DNA from: Calothrix sp. MO_167.B12
GTDB lineage: Bacteria > Cyanobacteriota > Cyanobacteriia > Cyanobacteriales > Nostocaceae
NCBI GenBank assembly: GCA_030066045.1
Contig: JASJCJ010000062.1
Location: 1-49,301 of the forward strand
DNA length: 49,301 nt
Direction: 5' to 3'
The position numbers were made by a program, and so were the translations under genes. Under the pieces are notes generated by a model. The model searched no databases. It was given only the letters and a program-made list of their open reading frames with translations, and was not told the DNA's origin. Numbering within the stretch: position 1 is the first letter of the stretch; every line of letters begins with the position of its first letter. Below, one piece after another: positions 37,588 through 45,816 of this stretch.

Positions 37588-37811
37588 ATTTGAAATTCCA
37601 ATACAAATTTCAATACAAAATAAATGAAAAATAAACAACATCTCAAAATCAACGAGTCTTCAATCACCTGAAGTTATGAGATTTTCAAAAGATGCGATCG
37701 CACATTACAATTGTTTGGTAAAGCGATCGCATTTTATCTGAGTTATTCCAAGAATGCGATTGCTGTCTAAACTTGATGGTAGTTGCGTTATCAGTCAGGA
37801 GGAAAAATTAA

Positions 37812-38371
37812 TCCTTAGCAGATTCCGAACCCGAACCTGATATTGTAGTTGTGAGACTACCTTGGTTTCAGTATAGTCAACATCATCCTTTCAGTGAGAA
37901 TATTTTTTGGCTAATTGAAATTTCTGACTCAACACTTAGTAAAGATCTAAATGAAAAACAACGCATTTATGCTCAAGCAGGTATTTTAGAATATTGGGTT
38001 GTCGATGTAAAAGCGAAAAAAGTGTTTATTCACATCTTGCACCACATGATTATTGCGAAAATTATCGTCTGTAACACTTATTACAGCGATTTTCAGGTAA
38101 ATAGACCACACCGTAGGGGTTTAGCATTGCTAAACCCCTACATGAAGATGTGGTTCAAATAGATGAAAACTACTGTATTTCGTAGGGTGGGCAATGCCCA
38201 CCTTACGCTTATTGAGAAGGTGCAAGATATGTGTTTATTTTCCGGGAACCTGAAGGAATAAGCTATCGTATCAAGTCAGAACATATTACAGGCAAAATTG
38301 TACCTTTAGCTTTTTCTGATGTTGAAGTACCCATTGAAAAAATTTTTTCAGGACAAATACTAAATGATTAA
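37812..38371 (+). pseudogene. Uma2-family (DUF820) endonuclease-like gene, interrupted
   Basis: The central and C-terminal part of a Uma2 protein: EPEPDIVVVRLPW, IFWLIEISDSTLSKDLNEKQ, RIYAQAGILEYWVVDVKAKK, then, after the 38031-38230 insertion, FREPEGISYRIKSEHITGKI and IEKIFSGQILND before a TAA. If the insertion and one target copy are removed, the frame joins exactly as VFIFREPEG. The N-terminal ~60 residues are missing as well. Uma2 proteins have the PD-(D/E)XK fold with the D...EVSD...K type motif visible here as EISDST. Confidence 0.85.
38031..38230. mobile_element. 200-bp MITE with 9-bp target duplication
   Basis: Left end CACATCTTGCACC, right end GGTGCAAGATAT, terminal inverted repeats with a 10-base core. 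GTGTTTATT occurs directly on both sides (38022-38030 and 38231-38239), a clean 9-bp target duplication. The interior has a palindrome TAGGGGTTTAGC / GCTAAACCCCTA and GGTGGGCAATGCCCACC. A recent insertion. Confidence 0.88.
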
Positions 38372-38381
38372 GTGATTGATA

Positions 38382-40607
38382 TTACCCTTCATAACGGATC
38401 AACCTCTCGTACACTCCCCCCTCCTCCCACAACTCCTCGTGAGTACCTCGTTGTACTACCTTCCCCCCCTCCAGTACAATAATTTCATCGCAATCCCGAA
38501 TAGTACTTAAGCGGTGGGCTACCAAAATACAACTACAGTTACGTTGTTGCAGATTTGACACAATAATTTGTTCAGTCTGGGCATCCAACGCAGATGTCGC
38601 CTCATCCATCACCAAAATTGCTGGATTCTTCACCAAAGCCCTGGCAATTTCCAACCGTTGACGCTGCCCCCCACTTAAATTAACACCCCCCTCCAGCAAT
38701 TCCCCATCATATCCCCCCGGAATTGCCATTACCGCCTTGTGGATAGCCGCATCTTGACAAGCTTGGACTAATTGCTCATCTGGGATTGTCCCATCCCACA
38801 AGGTCAAATTATCCCGCACTGTACCCCCAAATAGGAATATATCCTGTTCCACTAGAGACAAAGAACTCGCCAACACCTCTCGCGGAATCTCCCTTCTGGA
38901 AATCCCATCAAAGAGAATTTCTCCCTCCCAAGGTTGATAAAGTCCACAGATGAGTTTAGCCAGGGTAGATTTCCCCGAACCACTAGCACCTACCAAAGCC
39001 ACTCGCTGTCCTGGTTGCAAGGATAAATTAAAGTTTTCAATCAACGGTGGATCTACATGGGAGTAACCAAAAGTAACATTCCGCAACTCCACATAACCCT
39101 CTAAATTTTGGATTTTGGATTTTGAATTTCTCCCCATCTCCCCATCTCCCCATCTCCCCATCTCCCCATCTCCCCATCTCCTCATCTCCCCATCTCCCCA
39201 TCTCCCCACACTCCCCCTCTCCACTTCCGGATCGAGGGAATTACCCAACACATCATCCAAACGATTCAAATCCCCTTCTAATTCCTGGAGGGTAGTACCG
39301 AAATTTACCAAGGTATTAACAGGTTGCTGAAAACTCTGCATTAAACTTTGAAACGCCACCAACATCCCAATGGTGAGATTCCCATCCATTACCCGCCAGC
39401 CCCCAATCACTAAAATAAACATGGAGGTTAAGGAAGTAAGTAATATGGGCAAAACTCCCAACATCTGATTAGTGACTTCCAACTCTTGCTGGGAGGTTGT
39501 TGCTTTAGCATAATAACCAGACCACCGAGAAAAGAAATCCGACTCCAAAGCCGATGCTTTCAAAGTTTCCATACTCTGGAGTGCCGCAATACTCACCCCC
39601 GCAACTTTTCCCCAATCTTGCACTAAACGCATATTTGCATCCACCCGCTTTCTGGCTACCCACTGCAACGCCAAGCCATTGATGGCAGAAAAACAGATCC
39701 CAATCAAAGTCAGTACCCCGTCATAGGCAAACATTACGGCAGCGTAGAATAATATCATCACCCCATCAATTACCGTAGTTGCTAATTGCCCAGATAACAC
39801 CTGTGCCACTTTATTATTTAAACTGGCACGGTTACTAATCTCCCCGGCATATCTTTGAGCATAAAATTTGACAGGCAACCTCAGAATATGCCACATGAAC
39901 CGAGCAGACATCCCCACAGCCAGCTTAATCCGCAGCTTCCGTAAATAGCGCGATCGCAGCAAGTTAAGTAGTCCTTGAAACACCGTCGTCAGTAACATTC
40001 CCAAAATCAGGGGACGCAACCATTCGCTGTAGTTTTCCACCAACACCTGATCTACAAACACCTGGCTAAATACGGGAATTGCTAATCCCGGCAGTACCAG
40101 CATAAATCCTGCCAAAATACAGTATAAAATAGCCCCCACAGAACCCCGTAAGCGATCAGTCAAAGCTAAAATGATACTGGGTTTACGACCCCCTTCGTAA
40201 AAATTATCACCCGGTTCCATTACCAGAACAACCCCGGTAAACCCCTCATCAAACTCCTCCCAGGAAATCTTGCGGGGACCAGTCGCGGGATCATTAACAA
40301 ACACCCAATGTTTACTCCAGCCTTCCACCACCAGGAAGTGATTGAAGTTCCAAAACACAATGTAGGGGGGAGATAATTCTTTAATTTGTTCTATGTCTTC
40401 TGCCTTAAAGCCATCGGCTTCCATTCCGTAGCGTCTTGCAGCCATAATCACGTTAGAGGCTTTGCTACCATCACGGGAAACCCCACATTCAATACGGAGT
40501 TCAGCTAAGGGGACAATACGATTATAGTAGGCAAGCATAATCCCTAAGGAAGCAGCACCGCATTCAACTGCTTCCATTTGTAAGACTGTGGGAGTTCTAA
40601 CACGCAA
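38382..40607 (-). CDS. NHLM-type peptidase/ABC transporter (C39)
   Basis: A 741-aa exporter. Residues ~1-140 are a C39 peptidase: catalytic Cys in QMEAVECGAASLGIML, His in NFNHFLVVEGW, Asp in FVNDPATG. Six membrane segments follow (for example ILYCILAGFMLVLPGLAIP), then an NBD with GASGSGKST, LSGGQRQRL, ILVMDEATSALD and VAHRLS. The peptidase would cut GG leaders of the peptides upstream during export, with the other transporter as partner. The linker between membrane and ATPase parts (about residues 459-500) consists of octapeptide repeats GRWGDGEM from an 8-base DNA repeat. The TTG start has no clear ribosome binding site. Confidence 0.9.
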   Translation of the reverse strand: MRVRTPTVLQMEAVECGAASLGIMLAYYNRIVPLAELRIECGVSRDGSKASNVIMAARRYGMEADGFKAEDIEQIKELSPPYIVFWNFNHFLVVEGWSKHWVFVNDPATGPRKISWEEFDEGFTGVVLVMEPGDNFYEGGRKPSIILALTDRLRGSVGAILYCILAGFMLVLPGLAIPVFSQVFVDQVLVENYSEWLRPLILGMLLTTVFQGLLNLLRSRYLRKLRIKLAVGMSARFMWHILRLPVKFYAQRYAGEISNRASLNNKVAQVLSGQLATTVIDGVMILFYAAVMFAYDGVLTLIGICFSAINGLALQWVARKRVDANMRLVQDWGKVAGVSIAALQSMETLKASALESDFFSRWSGYYAKATTSQQELEVTNQMLGVLPILLTSLTSMFILVIGGWRVMDGNLTIGMLVAFQSLMQSFQQPVNTLVNFGTTLQELEGDLNRLDDVLGNSLDPEVERGSVGRWGDGEMRRWGDGEMGRWGDGEMGRNSKSKIQNLEGYVELRNVTFGYSHVDPPLIENFNLSLQPGQRVALVGASGSGKSTLAKLICGLYQPWEGEILFDGISRREIPREVLASSLSLVEQDIFLFGGTVRDNLTLWDGTIPDEQLVQACQDAAIHKAVMAIPGGYDGELLEGGVNLSGGQRQRLEIARALVKNPAILVMDEATSALDAQTEQIIVSNLQQRNCSCILVAHRLSTIRDCDEIIVLEGGKVVQRGTHEELWEEGGVYERLIRYEG
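39130..39208. repeat. In-frame CCCATCTC octamer repeat inside the transporter gene
   Basis: Nine or ten copies of the octamer CCCATCTC on the plus strand. Three units make 24 bases, so each protein repeat is eight residues. The frame stays open through the repeat. Confidence 0.9.
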
Positions 40608-40927
40608 GGAATGGACGGTGGAAAAAGTAAGTTCAATTTATCGTATCAGAAATCTTCCTGTTTCAGGCAGAGAAAGTTATACTTCAGCCTGCTTAATTAC
40701 TTGAAAATTCCTGCAATCACTAGAGGGACTTCCAAAGTCCAATAGAAAAGGAACCATGATTACGGAAACCTCGCTAGCTAGCTACCCACTAAAGATACCA
40801 AATGGGTTCTATAACGGTTTGGAGTTTCGCACCCCTTACTAGTCTAAACTTCAGTTATTTAGTTTATTTCCAGAAATATTTTAAAATTATAAGGTTGTTT
40901 TTTGTAAAAATATCAATAATATGAAGA
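40608..40927. other. Divergent regulatory gap, no gene
   Basis: Upstream of both the C39 transporter and the sirtuin gene. It contains GCTAGCTAGC and AT-rich tracts. I see no clear promoter and no reading frame. Confidence 0.55.
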
Positions 40928-41713
40928 ATGGATAAGGTTATGAGTGCTGTTGCTGATTGTATTCTCCAGGCAGATTCTATTCTTTTCATTGCTGGAGCGG
41001 GTTTATCTGCAGACTCTGGGCTACCTACATATCGTGGTGTTGGTGCACTTTTTGAAGGTGTTCTCACTCAAGAAGGTATACCAATCGAAGAAGCAATGAG
41101 TAACAATATGTTACAAACTCGTCCTGAAGTAGCTTGGAAATATCTGTGGCAAATTGGAGAAGCTTGTTATAAAGCAAAATTCAATCGTGCTCATCAGGTA
41201 ATTGCACAAATTGAGGCTTGGAAACCCAATACATGGGTATGGACTCTGAATGTAGACGGATTCGAGCGCGCTGCTGGAAGTAAAAACTTGATTGAAATAC
41301 ATGGACAACTCTCGGAACTATATTGTGTAGATTGTTCTTACAAGACAACTGCAGAAGAACTCCTCGCCGGATATAGTAAACCCATGGAATTACCACCCAG
41401 ATGTCCAGCTTGTGGAGGATTAATTCGTCCTGATATGGAGTTATTTGGTGAAGATCATATGAGTTCGTCAGAAGAAACTTTCAAGATAGTAGATAATATT
41501 TCCTTTGATCTGATTTTTTTGATCGGTATCTCCAGAGACTACCCATACATTACTAAACCTTTGTATAGAGCTAAGAGGTTAAACTTCCCCATAGTAGAAA
41601 TTAATCCTGCTGAGACTGTACTTTCAGAAATAGTTGATTACCATATCAGATCTACTGCTGCTGATACATTAGATAAATTGTGGAGTATATGCCAAGAGCG
41701 ACGGGAAAGCTAA
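40928..41713 (+). CDS. SIR2-family NAD-dependent protein deacetylase
   Basis: A 261-aa sirtuin. Motifs in order: FIAGAGLSADSGLPTYRG (NAD-binding GAGxS), WVWTLNVDGFERAAG (NID-like motif with Leu-Asn where most have Gln-Asn), IEIHGQL (catalytic His), CVDC...CPAC (zinc), GLIRPDMELFGE, and IFLIGISRDYPYI. It removes acyl groups or transfers ADP-ribose, with lysine as the likely target; the substrate is unknown. The Leu replacing the Gln before Asn in the NAD pocket is notable. There are no neighbours on the same strand. Confidence 0.9.
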   Translation: MDKVMSAVADCILQADSILFIAGAGLSADSGLPTYRGVGALFEGVLTQEGIPIEEAMSNNMLQTRPEVAWKYLWQIGEACYKAKFNRAHQVIAQIEAWKPNTWVWTLNVDGFERAAGSKNLIEIHGQLSELYCVDCSYKTTAEELLAGYSKPMELPPRCPACGGLIRPDMELFGEDHMSSSEETFKIVDNISFDLIFLIGISRDYPYITKPLYRAKRLNFPIVEINPAETVLSEIVDYHIRSTAADTLDKLWSICQERRES

Positions 41714-41769
41714 TCCAATTTAGTCATGGCAAGAGCGTAGGGGTGAATCGCCATTTACCACTACTGACT

Positions 41770-42525
41770 TCAGATATACTCAGGTTTAGTTGCTGCTATA
41801 AAAACCATGCGATCGTTAAATTTCAACACTGACTTATCCTGATATTTTTCTTCTATTTCCTTTAAACCTGCTGCCAATTCAGTATCATTAAATTCAGAAA
41901 GCATAGACATATAACGATTTTCTACCATTTCAAAATACTGATTTTTTTGCACTTCTAAAGGGTACTCAATCATATCCATATCAACAACAAAACCTACTTG
42001 CTGAAGTAAATTAATCATTTCTTGGTAGCGAGGTTGGTTTTTTTCAAACAACTCTAGTGCTTTCGTAAATAAAGGATGCTCAATATCAGGTGGCCACAAC
42101 AATAATAGAAAAATTCCCCCAGGAGTTAATCTTTGATATAAATTCTGGAATAGTATAAATTTTTCCTCTATATGATGGATAGCTTCTTTTAAGAAAATTT
42201 TGTTATAAATTACTGGCTTTTTAGAGAATTTTAATCCATCCATTTCTATGGGATTTAATCGACTATTTGCCGGAATTTTTTCTAGCATTTCAGCAGAAGG
42301 ATCGATGCAAATAATCGGGTGCTGTAATTGAATTTGATTGAGAATTTCTTGGCTATAAATTCCTGTTCCACAACCAATATCTGCCAAAGTATCTGTGGGA
42401 TTTAGGTGTAGATGTTCGATGATTTTTTGAGTTGTGAATTTAATATATTCAGGAGAATACGACCAGAGATTATCGAAAATCTTGGCGATATTTTTGTAAT
42501 GATTTTCGGGATTATTATATATCAT
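41770..42525 (-). CDS. Class I SAM-dependent methyltransferase
   Basis: 251 aa. SAM-binding motif I is LADIGCGTGIYSQEIL, with motif II PIICIDPSAEML. The KEAIHHIEEKF and GIFLLLLWPP segments follow the usual order of Methyltransf_11/25-type enzymes. The N-terminus (MIYNNPENHYKNIAKIFDNLWSYSPEYIKF) and C-terminus are not diagnostic, so the substrate is unknown. It is AT-rich. It is separated from the ectoine genes by 215 bases that hold a palindrome (GTTGGACGGGG / CCTCGTCCAAC) and no gene. Confidence 0.88.
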   Translation of the reverse strand: MIYNNPENHYKNIAKIFDNLWSYSPEYIKFTTQKIIEHLHLNPTDTLADIGCGTGIYSQEILNQIQLQHPIICIDPSAEMLEKIPANSRLNPIEMDGLKFSKKPVIYNKIFLKEAIHHIEEKFILFQNLYQRLTPGGIFLLLLWPPDIEHPLFTKALELFEKNQPRYQEMINLLQQVGFVVDMDMIEYPLEVQKNQYFEMVENRYMSMLSEFNDTELAAGLKEIEEKYQDKSVLKFNDRMVFIAATKPEYI

Positions 42526-42740
42526 AATTAATATTTTTGCTCAAATTTTTGACCGACCCACCAGTGGGTCTGGTGCCCCGTCATGAGTGGGACGATTGCG
42601 TTGGACGGGGTTTAAATCCTCGTCCAACGCCTTCACTATTGCCTGTTCCCTGTTAAGAGTTGCCTTTAAAAACTTTTGATATTCTAAAGAATTTAATCCC
42701 TGTTGTAAAATTGCTAATACTTGGGCTAAATTACTATTCC

Positions 42741-43898
42741 TTAAACTCCTTCAAAATGGTACTCGCCGCTCTCCAACTTTTGAATCGCAGCGGACTTGAT
42801 TTCAGGCGGGCATAAACGAAACACTTTCTTACCGGGATTCTCAAAGTTCCCTTGCGCTAAACTTTGCACCCCACCAGCCTTAAGAAAACAGAGCGCTTCC
42901 ACCAACAGATCTCCGCACAGTCGATTGATCGCAGCCAGTAGTTGTGGGTAAGTGGCTCTTGACTGTAGATATAGCCTATGTCTTGCAATTATCGGTCCGC
43001 TATCGACCCCTTCGTCGATGAAATGTACGGTAACGCCTTGGGGGAGATCGTGAACGATCGACCAAAGATAGGGATTATTCCCCCTAACAGTCGGCAAATA
43101 TCCAGGATGCACATTGACAATACCCAGATCGGGAATGCGTAGGATATTCTTGTTGCGGATAATCCGGGTATCCCCCAGCACAATCAGATCTGGGCACAAC
43201 GCTCTCAGTAGTTCTTCAGATTGTGCGTCGTTATGATTGGCAGTCTCGACACAGCGAACATTGCATCCAGCGAGAATCTCTGGCAGGGATCGAGGCAATG
43301 GGGTTTCCCCTGCAATCTTTTGCAATTGGTTCTCAAGTTCCTGCCTACCTGCCGTAGCCAAATCGGAACACTCCTCAATCACGAGCGCAGGTTCCAATCC
43401 AGCCTGGATCAGGCGATCCAGCATGTAATTTCCTCTCGGGTGTCCCTTAAGATTTAGGTAAGCAAAGGTCATGCGATCTTTTTTGCGGTTTACTATGAAT
43501 TGCCACGCATCTGGATCGGCCTGGTAGGAGCCGTCCGGGAGATGCACCTCTGGACCACTAAGGGGAGGGTTAAACACGCATATAATCCGCATATCCTTGC
43601 TGGCCCTGAGGTAATGCTCGTCATGTAGATTCAGCGCATACAGAGTCCCGGGGGCGAGTTTATAAATATTTCCACTCTCAATAACTTCTATTTCACCTTC
43701 ACCTTCCACACAATACAATGCCTCCACATGATTTTTATACCAGATATGTATTTCTGTCTTGGCAAATATAATGGTGTCATGAAGAGAGAATCCCATTTGA
43801 TCCTCTTTCAAAAGTAACCGCCGACTCACCCAGTTCTTGTTCTCAGCAAATACCTCACGTTCGGTTCCGATAATCTCTTGCAAACGACGTAAGATCAT
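42741..43898 (-). CDS. ectC: Ectoine synthase-formyltransferase fusion
   Basis: A 385-aa fusion. Residues 1-~130 are Ect[86 protein letters not shown]. EctC normally cyclises gamma-N-acetyl-diaminobutyrate to ectoine in the cytosol. Residues ~150-385 are a formyltransferase-like fold: [49 protein letters not shown], with the family N-H-D catalytic residues present. The start overlaps the ectB stop by ATGA, so the two were co-translated. No ectA is present. Formylated diaminobutyrate as substrate is speculation. Confidence 0.88.
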   Translation of the reverse strand: MILRRLQEIIGTEREVFAENKNWVSRRLLLKEDQMGFSLHDTIIFAKTEIHIWYKNHVEALYCVEGEGEIEVIESGNIYKLAPGTLYALNLHDEHYLRASKDMRIICVFNPPLSGPEVHLPDGSYQADPDAWQFIVNRKKDRMTFAYLNLKGHPRGNYMLDRLIQAGLEPALVIEECSDLATAGRQELENQLQKIAGETPLPRSLPEILAGCNVRCVETANHNDAQSEELLRALCPDLIVLGDTRIIRNKNILRIPDLGIVNVHPGYLPTVRGNNPYLWSIVHDLPQGVTVHFIDEGVDSGPIIARHRLYLQSRATYPQLLAAINRLCGDLLVEALCFLKAGGVQSLAQGNFENPGKKVFRLCPPEIKSAAIQKLESGEYHFEGV

Positions 43899-44326
43899 GC
43901 TTGCTCCTCTTGTGATTCAAACGATTGCTTAACTGATTTTTCAATAATATCGAGACCTTCAAGGAGCAACTCATCTTCAATAGTTAAAGGCGGCAGTAAC
44001 TTTAGAACCTCATTGTAGGGTCCGGCAGTCTCAATAATCAACCCCTGTTTAAAGGCGTTTCTGGATACTTTGCGACCAAAACCCTCTTCAGGAATTTTCA
44101 AGCCCTGGATTAATCCCTTCCCTCGAACTTCCATGTTCATCTCTTTGTATTGGTTGGCTATATTTTGCAGCCTATTTTGTACAACCTGGCTTTTTCTGAT
44201 TACCGCATCTTTTAAACCGTCATCTTTCCAATAATTCAACAAGGATATCGATGCAACAAAAGCCAGGTTGTTACCCCGAAACGTTATAATAACATGAAAA
44301 ATCAGTAGTCCTGCATAGAACCACAC
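43895..44326 (-). pseudogene. ectB: 5'-truncated ectB (diaminobutyrate aminotransferase)
   Basis: Only the C-terminal ~130 residues of an EctB-like class III aminotransferase remain: TFRGNNLAFVASISLL, VRGKGLIQGLKI, RNAFKQGLIIETAGPYNEVLKLLPPLTIEDELLLEGL. Homology starts at the TFRGNN motif near 44284, and the ~290 residues before it, with the PLP lysine, are gone. The preceding 14 residues come from unrelated DNA. It therefore cannot make the amine. The stop overlaps ectC by four bases. The break is flanked by palindrome-rich DNA at 44330-44450. Confidence 0.85.
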
Positions 44327-44467
44327 ACATAACGCCCGACTTTCCCATACGACGCTCCCCTAATAGCTGCCGCTAGGCTCCGCCTTTCATGTCGGCGACA
44401 GCCGAAACGGGAGAGCGCGGGACTTCCCGCCGGGAAAGTTAAAAAATTGAGAAACTACAGCCATTGG

Positions 44468-45472
44468 TCATTGGGTTTTCAAAGAAACCAAACGAAACCC
44501 AATATGGGTTGTTCCCGTATCCGGAGCTTGAGACTCTCTGGCAGCAGGTCGATAACGACTACAATAATTTTTAGCACAGAGGTAAGAACCACCTTTAATA
44601 ACGTGCAAAGCTCCTTCCTGGGGTTTGATGGGATCGAAACTGGCGGTTTTGTCCGGTCCGACGGGGTTGAAACTATGGTCTTTGCCGGAATGCCCTACTT
44701 GATACCAATCTGAAGTGAGTTCCCAAACATTTCCTGTCATTTCATAAAGTCCGTAACCGTTGGGAGGAAAAGATTCTACCGGAGCTGTACCTAAATAATT
44801 ATCCTCTTTGGTATTGAAAAATGGAAAGATTCCTTGCCAGGTGTTCGCTTTCTTTGCAGAATATTGATTTCCCCAAGTGAATTCTTGCTCTTGAAGACCA
44901 CCCCGTGCTGCATATTCCCATTGAGCTTCTGTGGGGAGAGATTTGCCCACCCAATTAGCATAAGCAACTGCATCCTCATAAGCGATGTGAACCACAGGAT
45001 AATTATCTTTCCCTCTGATGTTACTCTTTGGACCGTAGGGATGTTGCCAATTAGCACCCACTGTCCAATGCCACCAGCTTAAATAAGCAACTTGTTGAAT
45101 ACCTTCAGAGGGGGGTTGAAAGACGAGGGAACCAGGTTGTCGTTGATCGTCGGTTAGATTGGGGAATTGTTCTTTTGAGAGCGGGCGTTCGGCAATAGTT
45201 TTATAGCCTGTTGCCTTGACAAATTTGCGGAATTCTGCGTTAGTGATTTCGTGGCGATCGATGCAAAAACTATCTACAGTGACGTCTTCAGCAGAAATTT
45301 CAGATGGATAATGACTATCCGATCCCATGGTAAAAGTTCCTCCAGGAATAAATACCATTCCCCCAGGACAACTATTATCTGTAGAAGATGCTTGTGCTGG
45401 TGTGGAGAAAGGGAAAATCAGGGATATTGTTAGGAAACAGATAATAAGTGATTTTAAGCAAAAAGTTTTCAT
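44468..45472 (-). CDS. Formylglycine-generating enzyme (SUMF1-type), exported
   Basis: 334 aa from ATG at 45472, giving signal peptide CLKSLIICFLTISLIFPF with cleavage near PAQASS. The FGE-sulfatase fold follows: MVFIPGGTFTMGSDSHYPSE, DSFCIDRHEITNAEFRKFV, SLPTEAQWEYAARGG, LYEMTGNVWELTSDWY, and the active-site pair in GGSYLCAKNYCSRYRPAARE (both redox-active Cys present). It oxidises the Cys of the CxAxR sulfatase motif to formylglycine. The adjacent sulfatase has that motif (CTAGR), so the pair is a functional unit. The signal peptide suggests maturation outside the cytoplasm, which is unusual. Confidence 0.9.
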   Translation of the reverse strand: MKTFCLKSLIICFLTISLIFPFSTPAQASSTDNSCPGGMVFIPGGTFTMGSDSHYPSEISAEDVTVDSFCIDRHEITNAEFRKFVKATGYKTIAERPLSKEQFPNLTDDQRQPGSLVFQPPSEGIQQVAYLSWWHWTVGANWQHPYGPKSNIRGKDNYPVVHIAYEDAVAYANWVGKSLPTEAQWEYAARGGLQEQEFTWGNQYSAKKANTWQGIFPFFNTKEDNYLGTAPVESFPPNGYGLYEMTGNVWELTSDWYQVGHSGKDHSFNPVGPDKTASFDPIKPQEGALHVIKGGSYLCAKNYCSRYRPAARESQAPDTGTTHIGFRLVSLKTQ

Positions 45473-45554
45473 AAAATGATTGAGACTTAGATAATACAAC
45501 GTCTTAATTTAATTTAGTATCAGGTGATATCAAATTCTGATAATTACTATACCC

Positions 45555-45636
45555 AAGTCATTGCGACTGCAACGGAGTGGAAGGAAGCAATCTCAAGGAC
45601 TTTCAAGATTGCTTCCTATCGTCGCAATGACGACTT
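45555..45636. repeat. Inverted-repeat element with GTCATTGCGAC ends
   Basis: Ends AAGTCATTGCGAC and GTCGCAATGACGACTT with inner GGAAGCAATCT / AGATTGCTTCC. This kind of repeat is widespread in bacteria. The rest of 45473-45816 has no gene. Confidence 0.75.
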
Positions 45637-45816
45637 TTTAACCAGATTATATATGAGCGATGTTGGGAAAATTCATCGTCAATTTAAACTTCTCGAAAGT
45701 AGCTTGAAAAGTTGTTAAGAGAAATAGGAGGATCTATTTTCAACAATAGTCTTTAAAAGATTCTCCTAAATTCTACTTATATGTACACCTTAGTGTAATC
45801 AGGTAATAGACTTAGT

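Noticed and set aside
42570-42640. Terminator between the methyltransferase and ectC
   Set aside because: The palindrome GTTGGACGGGG / CCTCGTCCAAC lacks a T-run on either strand.
45524-45718. 64-aa frame in the FGE-sulfatase gap
   Set aside because: It reads through the GTCATTGCGAC repeat; no other support.
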